This document shows, in pieces, positions 51,032 to 60,823 of a stretch of 64,000 nucleotides of DNA. Both the position numbers and the translations under genes were made by a program. How positions within the stretch are numbered: the first letter of the stretch is position 1; each line of letters starts with the position of its first letter. The notes beneath the pieces were generated by a model. That model searched no databases. It was not told the DNA's origin and worked only from the letters and a program-made list of their open reading frames with translations. This stretch comes from Plantactinospora soyae (GTDB taxonomy: Bacteria; Actinomycetota; Actinomycetes; Mycobacteriales; Micromonosporaceae). Location of the stretch: the NCBI RefSeq assembly GCF_014874095.1, contig NZ_JADBEB010000001.1:8308001-8372000 (forward strand). Reading direction: 5' to 3'.

Positions 51032-53641
51032 TCACTCGCGCCCGCCGATCGCGTCGACCGGCGCGGGTCGCAACGCGTACCGGGTGGCCATCCTGATCGC
51101 ACCCCAGGAGAGTGCGATGGTGAGCGTCGCGATCGCGATGAGCCCGGTGAGGGAGATGCTGGGAACGGGCGACTTCGTCAGTCCGAGGCTGATGCCGATC
51201 AGCGGCGGGATCGTTGCCAGCAAACCGAACAGCAGCGCCGAAAAGACCACGATTCTGGCCTCGCCGTTCATCATCGCGCGGAGCTGGTCTCGGCTAGCGC
51301 CGATGAGTTGCAGCATCGCGAACTCGCGAACCCGCGCCGTCGTGGCCATCACGAGGGTGTTCACCACGGCGATGGCGATGTAGCCCAGCAGTACCGTCTG
51401 GAACAGCAGGTTCAGCGCCCAGTCACCCGAGCCGCCGGGCCCAGGAGCGGCCAGGAACGTCTGCCGGTCGCCGACCTGGACCGTCGGGTAGCGTTCGACG
51501 GCGCCACGCAGCGCGCCGGTGAGCGCCTCTGGGTCGGTCCCGTCCACCGATCTGATCAGCACCGCGGTGTCCACCCGCGCGGTGGTGTGGGCGACGACGA
51601 GGTCGTTGGGCAGGGTGACATCCCCGAAGCCCAGGCCGTTCTCGTAGATCGCCACCACCCGTGGCTTGACCAGCGTGCCGTCGCCGAGCCGGAGCTCGAT
51701 CGTCCCGCCGACTTTCGCTCGGACGGTCTGCGCGACGACCCGGCTCAGCGCCACCGCCTCGCCCCGCAGTTCCGCGATGTCGCCCTGGTCCACCGCGAGA
51801 TCCATGGTTTCGGAGAGCCGTTCGGGCGCCACGCCCTGGGCGGCGAAGACCTTGGTCGCGGTGCTGTCCTCGGACGGGAAGGTCAACAGCACCTGCATCC
51901 GTGCCACCGGCGTCGCCACGGTGACGCCGGGCACGCCGCGCACGGCCTCCATGACCTCCGGGGACACCCCGGCACCGGACGACGCGGTCAGCACGTGGTC
52001 GGCCCGCAGGCCGTCCTCGAGTTGGTGCTGCGCCCCCGCGATCGTCGTGGAGGCGCCGAACACCTGCACGGCGGCCAGGGTCACGCCCATGGCCAGCGGT
52101 ATGGTGGCCGCACTGAGCCGCTGCGAGTTGGCCCACGCGTTGGCCTGGGCGAGGAAGCCGCTGGCCGTGGACTGCCGGTTCAGGCGCGAGCCGAACAGCA
52201 CGATGGCGCCTCGAAGCAGCAGGGGTCCAAGACACCCGAGCGCCACGACGAACAACAGGACCGCGCTCCCCGCGGTGTCGGCGGCCGAGTCGCCCGGTGA
52301 CGCGACGTTGCCTAAGGTCAGCAGCAGACCGAGCGGGATGAGTAGGACGCCGACGGTCAACCGGACCCAGCCGAGTTTCTTGGGCTCGACCGTGGCATCT
52401 CCGAGCGCCTCGACCGGGCTGACCTTGGCCACCCGGCGCGCGACCAGCCAGCCGGCAAGCCGGGCGCTGGTCATGCACAGCACCAGCGAGGCCAGGACGG
52501 GCAACAACCCCACCCGCATCTGGAAGTCCGGGGGCATCGCGTCCGCGAGGACGAACACGCCGCGCATCACGAACGCGAGCGCCACGCCGGGCATTGCGCC
52601 GACCACGGCGCCCACCGACGACACGAGGGTCATCTCGGCGCCGATCATCCAGTGGATCTGCTTAGGTGTCGCGCCGATGGCGCGCAGCAGGGCCAGTTCT
52701 CGTCTGCGCTGCCGCACCGACAGGGCGAGGGTGCTCGCCACCACGAACACCACGATCAGCACCATGGTGCCGCCGAACGACGCCGCCGTCTCGACTACCA
52801 GGCTGCGGGCGTCGCCGACGTCCAGGAACTCCACGTCGCCGCGTCCCGTGCCGATGTGGGCCACCACGCCCGGCACGGCGGCCGTGATGCGCTCGGCCAA
52901 CTGCTCTGGTGTGACACCGGGCGCGGCGAGCACGCCGATGGCGTCCACCCGGTCCGGACGCCCGGACAGCTTGGTCGCCTCGTCGTCGGTGACGAACACG
53001 GCGGACTGCCGGTCCAACCCGTCCCCCGGTGCGGTGGCGATGCCCACCACGCGGTAGGACGACGGGATCGAGCCGACCACCAGGCGCACCGTCGCGTCGA
53101 GCGACACGTCGCCGCGCGCGGCGAGGTCGGCGTCGAGCACGACTTCGTCGGGCGCGGCGGGCGCGCGGCCCTCGCGCACTCGGAACGGCGCGAGCGCCGC
53201 AGCGGACCAGCCGCGCCCAAACACCGGGAAGCCGTCCGGACCGGCCACCGCGTCGCCGTCCGAGGTCAGCACGCTGACCTCGACGTTGACGTCTCCGATG
53301 GCCGACTGGACACCGGGCACCGCGGCGACGTCGGCGACCTTGTCGGCGGGCAGCGTGACGCGCTCGCTGTAGCGGACCTCGGAGGTCTCGTCCAGCCAGA
53401 ACGACTGCTGAGCGCCAAGGACCACCGCCGCCCCCGAGTAGCGCTCGGGGGTCACGCCGGTGCCTAGCCCGGACACCAGCAGCGTCCCGCAGGCTGTGAT
53501 CACCGCCGAGCCTGCGGCGATCGCGATGAAGGAGCCGACGAAACCGCCCTTGCGCCCCTTAATCGTGCTCCAGGCGAGCGACAAATCTTTCCGGTACGGC
53601 ACCACGAGGCGGACCAACCGCCGGATGCGCCGGATCACCAC
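51032..53641 (-). CDS. FtsX-family ABC transporter permease
   Basis: 869 residues starting at GTG 53641 or 53638, the latter overlapping the ATPase stop as GTGA. Two copies of the MacB/FtsX layout are seen: an N-terminal helix (GSFIAIAAGSAVITACGTLL), a large extracellular domain, three helices near 280-400 (MVLIVVFVVASTLALSV with RQRRRELALLRAIGATPKQ), a central hydrophobic block, a second extracellular domain, and three final helices with RVREFAMLQLIGASRDQL. The protein should move lipids or antimicrobials out of, or signal across, the membrane, powered by the ATPase gene upstream. Confidence 0.92.
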   Translation of the reverse strand: MVIRRIRRLVRLVVPYRKDLSLAWSTIKGRKGGFVGSFIAIAAGSAVITACGTLLVSGLGTGVTPERYSGAAVVLGAQQSFWLDETSEVRYSERVTLPADKVADVAAVPGVQSAIGDVNVEVSVLTSDGDAVAGPDGFPVFGRGWSAAALAPFRVREGRAPAAPDEVVLDADLAARGDVSLDATVRLVVGSIPSSYRVVGIATAPGDGLDRQSAVFVTDDEATKLSGRPDRVDAIGVLAAPGVTPEQLAERITAAVPGVVAHIGTGRGDVEFLDVGDARSLVVETAASFGGTMVLIVVFVVASTLALSVRQRRRELALLRAIGATPKQIHWMIGAEMTLVSSVGAVVGAMPGVALAFVMRGVFVLADAMPPDFQMRVGLLPVLASLVLCMTSARLAGWLVARRVAKVSPVEALGDATVEPKKLGWVRLTVGVLLIPLGLLLTLGNVASPGDSAADTAGSAVLLFVVALGCLGPLLLRGAIVLFGSRLNRQSTASGFLAQANAWANSQRLSAATIPLAMGVTLAAVQVFGASTTIAGAQHQLEDGLRADHVLTASSGAGVSPEVMEAVRGVPGVTVATPVARMQVLLTFPSEDSTATKVFAAQGVAPERLSETMDLAVDQGDIAELRGEAVALSRVVAQTVRAKVGGTIELRLGDGTLVKPRVVAIYENGLGFGDVTLPNDLVVAHTTARVDTAVLIRSVDGTDPEALTGALRGAVERYPTVQVGDRQTFLAAPGPGGSGDWALNLLFQTVLLGYIAIAVVNTLVMATTARVREFAMLQLIGASRDQLRAMMNGEARIVVFSALLFGLLATIPPLIGISLGLTKSPVPSISLTGLIAIATLTIALSWGAIRMATRYALRPAPVDAIGGRE

Positions 53642-54462
53642 TCGCCCAGGTGCGTCATGCGCGACGCAACCTGCTCCGGAGTGGGTCGGGTCAGCTCACC
53701 CGCGATCCTGCCGTCGGTAAGGAACACGACCGAGTCGGCGTAGGAGGCGGCGACCGGGTCGTGGGTGACCATCAGCACCGTCTGCCCCATGTCGTCCACG
53801 ACGTGTCGCAGCAGTTCCAGAACCTGCTTACTGGACCGGGTATCCAGCGCACCGGTCGGCTCGTCCGCGACCACCATGTCCGGGTGAGTGATTAGCGCGC
53901 GGGCGACCGCGACTCGCTGCTGCTGACCCCCGGAAAGTTCGCCCGGCCGCCGCTTGACGTGCTCGCCGAGGCCGACCGCGGTGAGCACTGCTCGCAGGAA
54001 TGCCTGGTCGGTCTTCCGGTCCGCCAGCCGCAGCGGCAGCGTGACGTTCTCCTCGACGGTCAGCGCCCCCAGCAGGTTGTACGCCTGGAAGACGAACCCG
54101 ATCCGGTCTCGCCGCAGCTCGGTCAACTCGCTCTCCGACCGGCTGGACAGCTCCGTGTCACCCAGCATGACCCGGCCCGACGTCGGCCGGTCGAGACCGG
54201 CCGCGCAGTTCAGAAGTGTGCTCTTGCCGCACCCGGACGGGCCCATGACGGCGGTGAACGTACCGCGTGGGAATCCGGCTGTCACCGCGTCGAGAGCCCG
54301 TACCGCTTTCTTCCCCGACCCGTACTCCTTCGACACCGACTCCAAGCGCACCGCGTACGACAATGTCCCGAATGTCGGTGTTGCATGACTGTGTAGCGAG
54401 TCGGTCGCGGCGGTCTCGGCGTGCGGGACGCGCCGTCTCGACGGGTCCCTCTTTGATCTCAT
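53635..54462 (-). CDS. ABC transporter ATP-binding protein (MacB/LolD type)
   Basis: 275 residues if the ATG at 54462 is used; a GTG at 54351 would remove 37 residues that have no counterpart in the family. Walker A is GPSGCGKST, Q-loop VFQAYNLL, signature LSGGQQQR, Walker B VVADEPTGALD, switch VMVTHDP. The AYNLL segment and DEPTGALD are characteristic of ATPases pairing with FtsX-type permeases, such as those used for bacitracin-type resistance. It forms an operon with 51032-53641. Confidence 0.9.
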   Translation of the reverse strand: MRSKRDPSRRRVPHAETAATDSLHSHATPTFGTLSYAVRLESVSKEYGSGKKAVRALDAVTAGFPRGTFTAVMGPSGCGKSTLLNCAAGLDRPTSGRVMLGDTELSSRSESELTELRRDRIGFVFQAYNLLGALTVEENVTLPLRLADRKTDQAFLRAVLTAVGLGEHVKRRPGELSGGQQQRVAVARALITHPDMVVADEPTGALDTRSSKQVLELLRHVVDDMGQTVLMVTHDPVAASYADSVVFLTDGRIAGELTRPTPEQVASRMTHLGEW

Positions 54463-54589
54463 GCCGTCCGATGCTAGGAACGGCGGCAGCCTGGGCCGAT
54501 ACCCCATACCACCGAAAATGAGGTACAGCTAGCTGTAGTGCCGGTGAAGCAGTACGACGCTCGCTGTGGGGCTCGTAAATCAGAGTCGG

Positions 54590-54828
54590 CTACGCTGCCT
54601 GCGAGTATTCGTTGATCAGTCCGCCCAGGATCGGCGTCGTTCGACGTGGGCGGCGTTGAGGTCAACGACCTGCGGTGGTGGGTTCGGTGGTCGCTGTCCA
54701 AGTGATCGGTGTGGCCGGTGGCCGTTGTAATGCTCCGGGTACTCGGTCAGGACGCCCGCCAGGTGCCGCTCGCCGGCGATGAGCATCCGATCGGTGCACT
54801 CGCGCCTGTGCCGTTCGCAAACACGGTT
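54590..54828 (-). pseudogene. IS481-type transposase C-terminal fragment
   Basis: The minus strand reads ERHRRECTDRMLIAGERHL, then TEYPEHYNGHRPHRSLGQRPP, the C-terminal rve motif of IS481-like transposases. A frameshift near VERRRSWAD separates it from the natural end GGLINEYSQAA and stop at 54590. Only about the last 80 residues remain. Confidence 0.8.
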
Positions 54829-54861
54829 CTGCCTACACTGCCTGCGAGTATTCGCTGATCA
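54591..54861. repeat. 28-bp near-perfect direct repeat flanking the IS481 fragment
   Basis: Copies at 54591-54618 and 54834-54861 match at 26 of 28 bases (tacRctgcctgcgagtattc core). Both are transposase 3' ends, so two related IS ends lie in tandem. Confidence 0.8.
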
Positions 54862-55084
54862 TGCTCTGAAGGATCTTCCGCCGGTGTACCCGGATCGTGG
54901 CCAGGTCGACCACCGGCTTGCCGTGCGCGGCCTGTGACGCCGGGCCTTCCGGCCACACCTGCGCCAGATCCCGAGTGCCGCGGATCAGATCCTCCGCGGC
55001 GTTGTCGATGTCCTCGGCCAGATCACGCCACCGACCGGCCGCCGCCGAGTACACGGCCAGATCCCTCTCCAGCACCTGCTGCAA
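54833..55084 (-). pseudogene. WXG-like (type VII secretion) N-terminus fused to a transposase tail
   Basis: The first 50 residues (RDLAVYSAAAGRWRDLAEDI, then NAAEDLIRGTRDLAQVWPEG) look like the start of a large type VII-secreted polymorphic-toxin protein, with the W-x-G turn at VWPEG. From about HGKPVVDLATIRV the sequence becomes an IS481-like C-terminus ending SEYSQAV, close to NEYSQAA of the neighbouring fragment. The start codon is uncertain (TTG 55084). An insertion or deletion has replaced the toxin body. Confidence 0.6.
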
Positions 55085-55113
55085 CGTCAGAGAACCACCG
55101 CCGTCACACCTGT

Positions 55114-55368
55114 CTACTCGACGCCGGGATGCAGACGCCGGTTCCTCCCGGCGGCGGCCTCATCAGAAGCCGCGTACGAGTCCGCGGCCGTCGTCAGGTC
55201 GCTCGCGAGTCCCGTCACCGAAGCGCTGAGACTGAACACATGCGCCCCGTCACTCTCCGTACGCCATCGTCCAGCTGTCGCACGCACGCTCGTGCCGGAA
55301 GTAGTGTGATGTCTGGCTCGGATGTGTGCTCTGACGGGGCGGTCAGTCGCGCCGTAGCTGGCGGGCAC
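55114..55368 (-). pseudogene. Possible ESX/WXG-like small protein, 5' end degenerate
   Basis: The last 45 codons (SLSASVTGLASDLTTAADSYAAS) resemble the C-terminal helix of small type VII secretion partner proteins, ending 29 bases before the WXG-like fragment. The N-terminal half does not look like a protein of this family. It is best read as the tail of a damaged partner gene. Confidence 0.35.
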
Positions 55369-56773
55369 CGGCCGCGGCGATGGTTGTCACCAGCAACACT
55401 CCGGCTGCGATCAGGGCGTATGCGAGCCAGACCGACGCTCCGCGTGGGTGGTACGCCGACTGCTGCCCGAAGTCGATAACCGGCAGTATCAGGTCCAGCG
55501 TGTAGATGGACGCGACGAACTCTGGTCCCCGCCCGGGCTCGGCGGCCCGGGGCGGATACAGCCCGAACATCACGGTGCCGACGGCGAGCAGCGCGGCGAG
55601 CCATCCCGCCGCCCGGACCGGTCGGTAGCCGTATCCGACGGTCAGGTCCTGTAGTCGCCCCCACAATCGTCCCGGCAGGGCGAGGACGTCACGCCGGTGT
55701 CGCTCACCGGCGAGCAGCGCAGTACGCGCGTCATCGTCGCGGCCCACGCTGCGATACACCTGCGCCAACTGCGTGTACGCCTGGGGCCGGAATCCGCCTG
55801 GGTCCAGCCGCAGCCATCGCAGCCGGTCAGCCCTGTTATCGTGCTCGGACATCGTCTCGTACGTCAGCCCGTCCAGGCGCAGGGCTGACGGCCAGGTCGC
55901 TGCGGTGTCACGCAGCAGCCCGATCCGCGCATGGCTCAGGTCTACGATGCCGGCAGGCGGCCCGGCGGGCAGCAACACCAGCTCTCGCGCGACGACGTGG
56001 CGGCAGTCCAAAGCGGTCTTCCCGACAGGGACGCTCAACGTGGCCCGCTCGAAGCACAGCCGGCTGGTGACCTCGGCATAGCGCAAGCGGACCGCGCCGT
56101 TGGCGCTGAACCCGTCACACAGGTCGACGTTCGCGCCGACCCGCAGGTCCTGACCGGACAACGCGGCGCCATCGGGATTGTCGAGGACGGCGCCTTCCCA
56201 CCGCAGGGAGCCCCCGATCTCGGCGTTGTCGAGCAGCAGTGCTCCCCGGCCAGTGAAGCCGTCCCTGGCCAGCACGTCGGTGCCAACACGGAGCCAGGTG
56301 CCGTCCAGCGCCGTCACCGGGCCGGTCAGTTCCGCCCCGTTGAGGAACATGGCACCGCCGATCCGCGCGCCCACCAGACTGATCTCGCCGACGCTTCGGC
56401 AGCCGGTCAATTCGAGGCTCGCATCGAAGGTGGCCATGGAGGCCATCAGGCCAGGCATGACCGACCTGTCGAGACTCAACCGTCGCAGGTGGGAACCGAA
56501 GACACTCATCCGCTCGTCAAACCGGCACTCATGCAGGCTGATCGGCGCCATGATGTCGGCATGCTCCAACTCCAGCGCACCAGTGATGTGCGCACCGGTC
56601 AGTCGCAACGCCGGCAGGTCGCCGGTCTCAACCGCAATTCCACCCAACAGCAGGAACCGAATCACCTCACCACGGACCATCCGGTCCTGCCGACCCCGCA
56701 CGTCCACCGGGGCCCCGGCGCCGAACGCGTCGACCACCGCCCGCTCCGTATCGCTGACATCTGCTATCCGCAT
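55343..56773 (-). CDS. Membrane protein with N-terminal beta-solenoid-like repeats
   Basis: 476 residues from ATG 56773; ATG 56848 would add 25. Residues 60-330 consist of short repeats with alternating hydrophobics (ALRLTGAHITGALELEHADI; GAMFLNGAELTGPV; LLDNAEIGGSLRWEGA), which suggests a beta-solenoid like pentapeptide-repeat proteins. Two membrane helices follow (AAGWLAALLAVGTVMFGLYP, about 400, and VWLAYALIAAGVLLVTTIAAA, near the end). Databases often label such proteins membrane-associated oxidoreductase, but no cofactor motif is visible. Function is unknown. Confidence 0.75.
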   Translation of the reverse strand: MRIADVSDTERAVVDAFGAGAPVDVRGRQDRMVRGEVIRFLLLGGIAVETGDLPALRLTGAHITGALELEHADIMAPISLHECRFDERMSVFGSHLRRLSLDRSVMPGLMASMATFDASLELTGCRSVGEISLVGARIGGAMFLNGAELTGPVTALDGTWLRVGTDVLARDGFTGRGALLLDNAEIGGSLRWEGAVLDNPDGAALSGQDLRVGANVDLCDGFSANGAVRLRYAEVTSRLCFERATLSVPVGKTALDCRHVVARELVLLPAGPPAGIVDLSHARIGLLRDTAATWPSALRLDGLTYETMSEHDNRADRLRWLRLDPGGFRPQAYTQLAQVYRSVGRDDDARTALLAGERHRRDVLALPGRLWGRLQDLTVGYGYRPVRAAGWLAALLAVGTVMFGLYPPRAAEPGRGPEFVASIYTLDLILPVIDFGQQSAYHPRGASVWLAYALIAAGVLLVTTIAAAGARQLRRD

Positions 56774-57079
56774 CAATGGATTGTCGAGCACAGGCCACCC
56801 AAACGGTGGGGGTAGGACCGGGCAGTTGACCCGGACGCGACGCTCTCTCATGCCGCCGAGCACGGGGGTGTGCTGCAAATTCCCACCTGCGCCGTCCTTG
56901 GCTACCCCTCGACCCAGAGTAGGCGTGCCCGGCTGTGCCGCTGACGAGGCGGTGCGCGACGATCACCAGCCACGAACGTTGGGGGGCATGGCCGAGGTCC
57001 TCGGACATGAAACGGTGGGCGCGTCGGTGGACGCCGGCGTCATCGACAGCCCGTCGGGCTCGCCCTGGGCACTGCCTGC

Positions 57080-57827
57080 GAAGTACCCGCCGAGATCACC
57101 GGCCCTGCCCTGGCCTACGGGCCACGACTGGCGGCGGTAGCCCGCGACCTCGACATCGACGTCAGCATCGACGCCGTCTTCGGACAACCGTCCTCGGAAG
57201 CGATCCTAAGGTGGGAGAAGCAGGGCCTGCTCGGTCCCGGCCTGTCGCTGATCCACGCCACCGGGCTCACCCCGGACGCCTGGCGGGCGATCGGGGCCAC
57301 CGGCACGACAATCTCACTGGCTCCGACATCCGATCCACAGATCGGGCTCGACACCGCGATCCCCGCCATCGACGAAGCCCTCGCCGCAGGTGTACGCCCC
57401 GGCCTCAGCATCGACGTCGAAGTAGCCCTGGCCAGCGACATGTTCACCCATATGCGGGTACTGCTGGCGGTCCAGCGGATGCGGGCGGTCGAACCCCAGT
57501 ACGTCGCGGATCACGACCCGCGACGTACTGGGGTTCGCCACCATCGACGGCGCCCAATCGATCCGGCTCGGATCGGTGACCGGATCCCTGACCCCCGGCA
57601 AGCAAGCCGACCTGCTGGTAGTCGAGGCCGACGCAATCAACAACATGCCGCTCAACGATCCGGTGGGAACCCTCGTCCTCGGTGCCGACCCCCGCAACAT
57701 CTCGACCGTCATGGTCGCTGGCCGGACTCTCAAATCGGACGGGCACCTGCTGGGAGTGGACCTCGACGAACTCCGCCGACAGGTGACCGCCTCTCGCGAC
57801 GCGATCCTCAAGACCGTCGGCTCCTGA
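57080..57827 (+). pseudogene. Amidohydrolase-family gene, truncated and frameshifted
   Basis: The frame reads YGPRLAAVARDLDIDVSIDAVFG, IGLDTAIPAIDEAL, RPGLSIDVEVALASDMFTHM, matching the middle of chlorohydrolase/TrzA-type amidohydrolases. It then breaks at about 57490; in another frame TTRDVLGFATIDGAQ, GSLTPGKQADLLVV and VGTLVLGADPRNI follow to the natural end. The N-terminal metal-binding half is missing. The break coincides with a 20-bp inverted repeat. The gap 56774-57079 upstream has no supported gene. Confidence 0.8.
57490..57537. repeat. 20-bp perfect inverted repeat at the amidohydrolase breakpoint
   Basis: Arms 57490-57509 and 57518-57537 are exact reverse complements around 8 bases. 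The right arm encodes the native TTRDVLGF segment; the left arm is its inverted copy in place of native sequence. Confidence 0.85.
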
Positions 57828-58158
57828 CCAGCACGGCCTTGACCGGATCGTCGGAGTTCAGGTGCGCGCGGAGCAGTTCCACGTCGACTGGCTGTGGTGC
57901 AGTGGGCTCGGGCTGGTTGACCTTGAGTCTCGCGGTCGGGTTGACGAAGACCAGCCTGCGGCTCTTAAGCACAGTGAAGATAGACCGTAGGCCCTGCAGC
58001 ATCGTTGCCCTGGACATGCCGGGCGCATCGGGGATGGCGGCCAAGACATCGTCGCGGCCGACCTCGCGCAGTGACTGGTAGCGGCGGGCCCAGCGCTGGA
58101 GCGCTGGCACGGCCCAGCGCAGCTTCGTGCTGATCGTCTGCTCCTTGCGTGGCTGCAT
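57808..58158 (-). pseudogene. Tyrosine recombinase/integrase fragment
   Basis: 116 residues from ATG 58158 (QPRKEQTISTKLRWAVPALQ, VGRDDVLAAIPDAPG, MLQGLRSIFTVLKSRRLVFVNP) resemble the core-binding domain of actinomycete site-specific integrases. The catalytic domain with R-H-R-Y is missing after VKAVLV. The N-terminal part is also absent. Its 3' end overlaps the convergent amidohydrolase pseudogene. Confidence 0.65.
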
Positions 58159-58219
58159 CCGGGGCGCGGTGGTCGACCCGTCATACCCCGGCCCCGAGCG
58201 CGGACCGGGGGTGGTTCGC

Positions 58220-58912
58220 TCAGCTGACCGATTGGGCGGCCTTCTTGATCAGATCGGCGACGGCGGTCGGCTGCGAGACGTACACAGCGTGGCTGCCGGG
58301 GGACTCGACCGTGGTCGCGGCGGCCCGTTCGGCCATTGCCCGCTGGGCGGGCGGGGGGATCATGTGATCGTCGGCAGCGACCAGGTACCAGCTCGGCTTG
58401 GTCCGCCACGCGGGCGCGGAGACGGTGCCGGCGAGCGCGTCGACACCCCACGGGAGCTGGGAGTCTGCCATGAACGCCGCCTGGCTTGCGGGCAGGTCGC
58501 CGGCGAACGACGTGGCGAAGCGCTCACGGTCCAACAGCAGGAAGCCGTCGACGGGCGGCAGGATCGGCGGCACCGGCGCGCCGGGCGGTGGGTCGGCGAT
58601 CAGCGTGCTCACCGACTCGCCCTCGTCCGGGGCGAACGCGGCGATGTACACCACCGCCGCCACGGAGTCGTGGGTACCGGCCTCGGTGACGACGACTCCG
58701 CCGTAGGAGTGCCCGACAAGCACGGAGGGACCGTTCTGGGCGTCGAGGACCCGGCGGGTGGCCTCGACGTCGCTGGCGAGCGAGAACGTGGCGTGCTGCA
58801 CGATGCTGACCCGGAAGCCGTCGGCGGTCAGCAGGTCGTAGACGCCCTGCCAGCCGGATCCGTCGACAAACCCGCCGTGCACGAGTACGACGTTGGTCAC
58901 GGGCTGACTCAT
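58220..58912 (-). CDS. Alpha/beta hydrolase
   Basis: 230 residues from ATG 58912 with AGGAGG upstream. VVLVHGGFVDGSGW supplies the oxyanion region, nucleophile Ser69 sits in GHSYGG, and PGSHAVYVSQP gives the histidine; the acid is probably in AADDHMI. The compact form resembles the salicylate-esterase/hydroxynitrile-lyase-like group of secondary-metabolism hydrolases. It follows the SnoaL-like gene and the aldo-keto reductase gene on the same strand, 224 bases downstream of the former, so co-regulation is possible. Confidence 0.9.
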   Translation of the reverse strand: MSQPVTNVVLVHGGFVDGSGWQGVYDLLTADGFRVSIVQHATFSLASDVEATRRVLDAQNGPSVLVGHSYGGVVVTEAGTHDSVAAVVYIAAFAPDEGESVSTLIADPPPGAPVPPILPPVDGFLLLDRERFATSFAGDLPASQAAFMADSQLPWGVDALAGTVSAPAWRTKPSWYLVAADDHMIPPPAQRAMAERAAATTVESPGSHAVYVSQPTAVADLIKKAAQSVS

Positions 58913-59094
58913 AGGAAACCTCCTGGAGTTCGGAGTTCGGATGTTGTTCCGGACAGAGGGGTGAGGTGGGAGCTCCACCGCCAGCGCTGATCCGAGCGTC
59001 CCGTTGGCTGGGACCGCCGGAGAGAAGGCTGGTCGGTGGCAGCACGGCTCACACGTGAGCCGCGCCACCTGGGACCTTCCCAGCGGTGGATGGC

Positions 59095-59122
59095 CTTGAC
59101 CTGGATCGAGGCCGAGGTTGAG
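59095..59122. promoter_or_regulatory. MerR-type imperfect dyad
   Basis: CTTGACCT (59095-59102) and AGGTTGAG (59115-59122) are inverted repeats with one mismatch around 12 bases, a shape common in MerR-regulated promoters. It lies between the hydrolase and SnoaL-like genes; no MerR gene is nearby. The rest of the gap 58913-59094 shows nothing. Confidence 0.3.
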
Positions 59123-59136
59123 AGTTCGAGTGCGTG

Positions 59137-59541
59137 CTACACGACCTTGGGCTTGTCGATCATGCTGCCGACGTTGTGGTAGAACACTCGATTCTCGACG
59201 ATCTTTCCGTCCTGCAGGGTGAATTGTTCGATGAAGTGGGTCAGCTCTCCGGTCGCGACGTCCGTAATGCCGACGCACGCCGCGACGCGATCGCCGTCGG
59301 CGATGGTGTAGTGCACCGTGATCGAGGAGACGTCGAGGTAGTTCGGCAAGACCTGGGCGAGGCCGAGGAATTCGTCCTTACCGTGGTAGGCCTTCCCGAA
59401 GGGCAGGAACACTGGCTCGATGACCGCGACGTCCTCGGACAGGTAGGAGAAGACTCCCTCGACGTCGCCGTTGTTCGCCGCCGCGAACATGGCTTCGACG
59501 ATCGCGCGGTTCTGCTCGGTCAGTGATGTGGCTGCGGACAT
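59137..59541 (-). CDS. SnoaL/NTF2-like family protein
   Basis: 134 residues from ATG 59541 with GGAGGAG upstream. The cone-shaped NTF2 fold is indicated by AIVEAMFAAANNGDVEGVFSYL, the mid-section FGKAYHGKDEFLGL and the closing FIEQFTLQDGKIVENRVFY. SnoaL-like proteins act as polyketide cyclases, isomerases or ligand binders; the active-site set does not identify which. It sits between the aldo-keto reductase and hydrolase genes. Confidence 0.9.
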   Translation of the reverse strand: MSAATSLTEQNRAIVEAMFAAANNGDVEGVFSYLSEDVAVIEPVFLPFGKAYHGKDEFLGLAQVLPNYLDVSSITVHYTIADGDRVAACVGITDVATGELTHFIEQFTLQDGKIVENRVFYHNVGSMIDKPKVV

Positions 59542-59636
59542 GGCGTTTCTCCTCCGAGGCGAGGACTCTCGTGCGTCGAGAATCCCGTTGGGGTCCGGTG
59601 TTCGGGCTGGTTGCGGCACACGCGCTGATGCTGGGT

Positions 59637-60617
<981 letters not shown>

Positions 60618-60810
60618 CAGAGAACTCGTTTCTCGTCGAGAGTGTCGAAGTAAGGGGGCATCAGAGGGAAGTGGCGAGGGACGGCGTGCACGGCATCCGG
60701 ACGCCGATCTCGCTCTCGCCGACACCCAGCCAACATCGGTTCACCACATCCCGACAGGCACCGCGAAGAGGGGTACTCGCAGGGACCCCTTCCGGGACGC
60801 GGGCCGGGCC

Positions 60811-60816
60811 TACCCT
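60811..60816 (+). promoter_or_regulatory. Possible -10 box for a leaderless transcript
   Basis: TACCCT ends eight bases before the ATG at 60824, and there is no ribosome binding site. This arrangement (TANNNT 7-8 bases before the start) is typical of leaderless actinobacterial mRNA. Confidence 0.4.
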
Positions 60817-60823
60817 TGATCTC

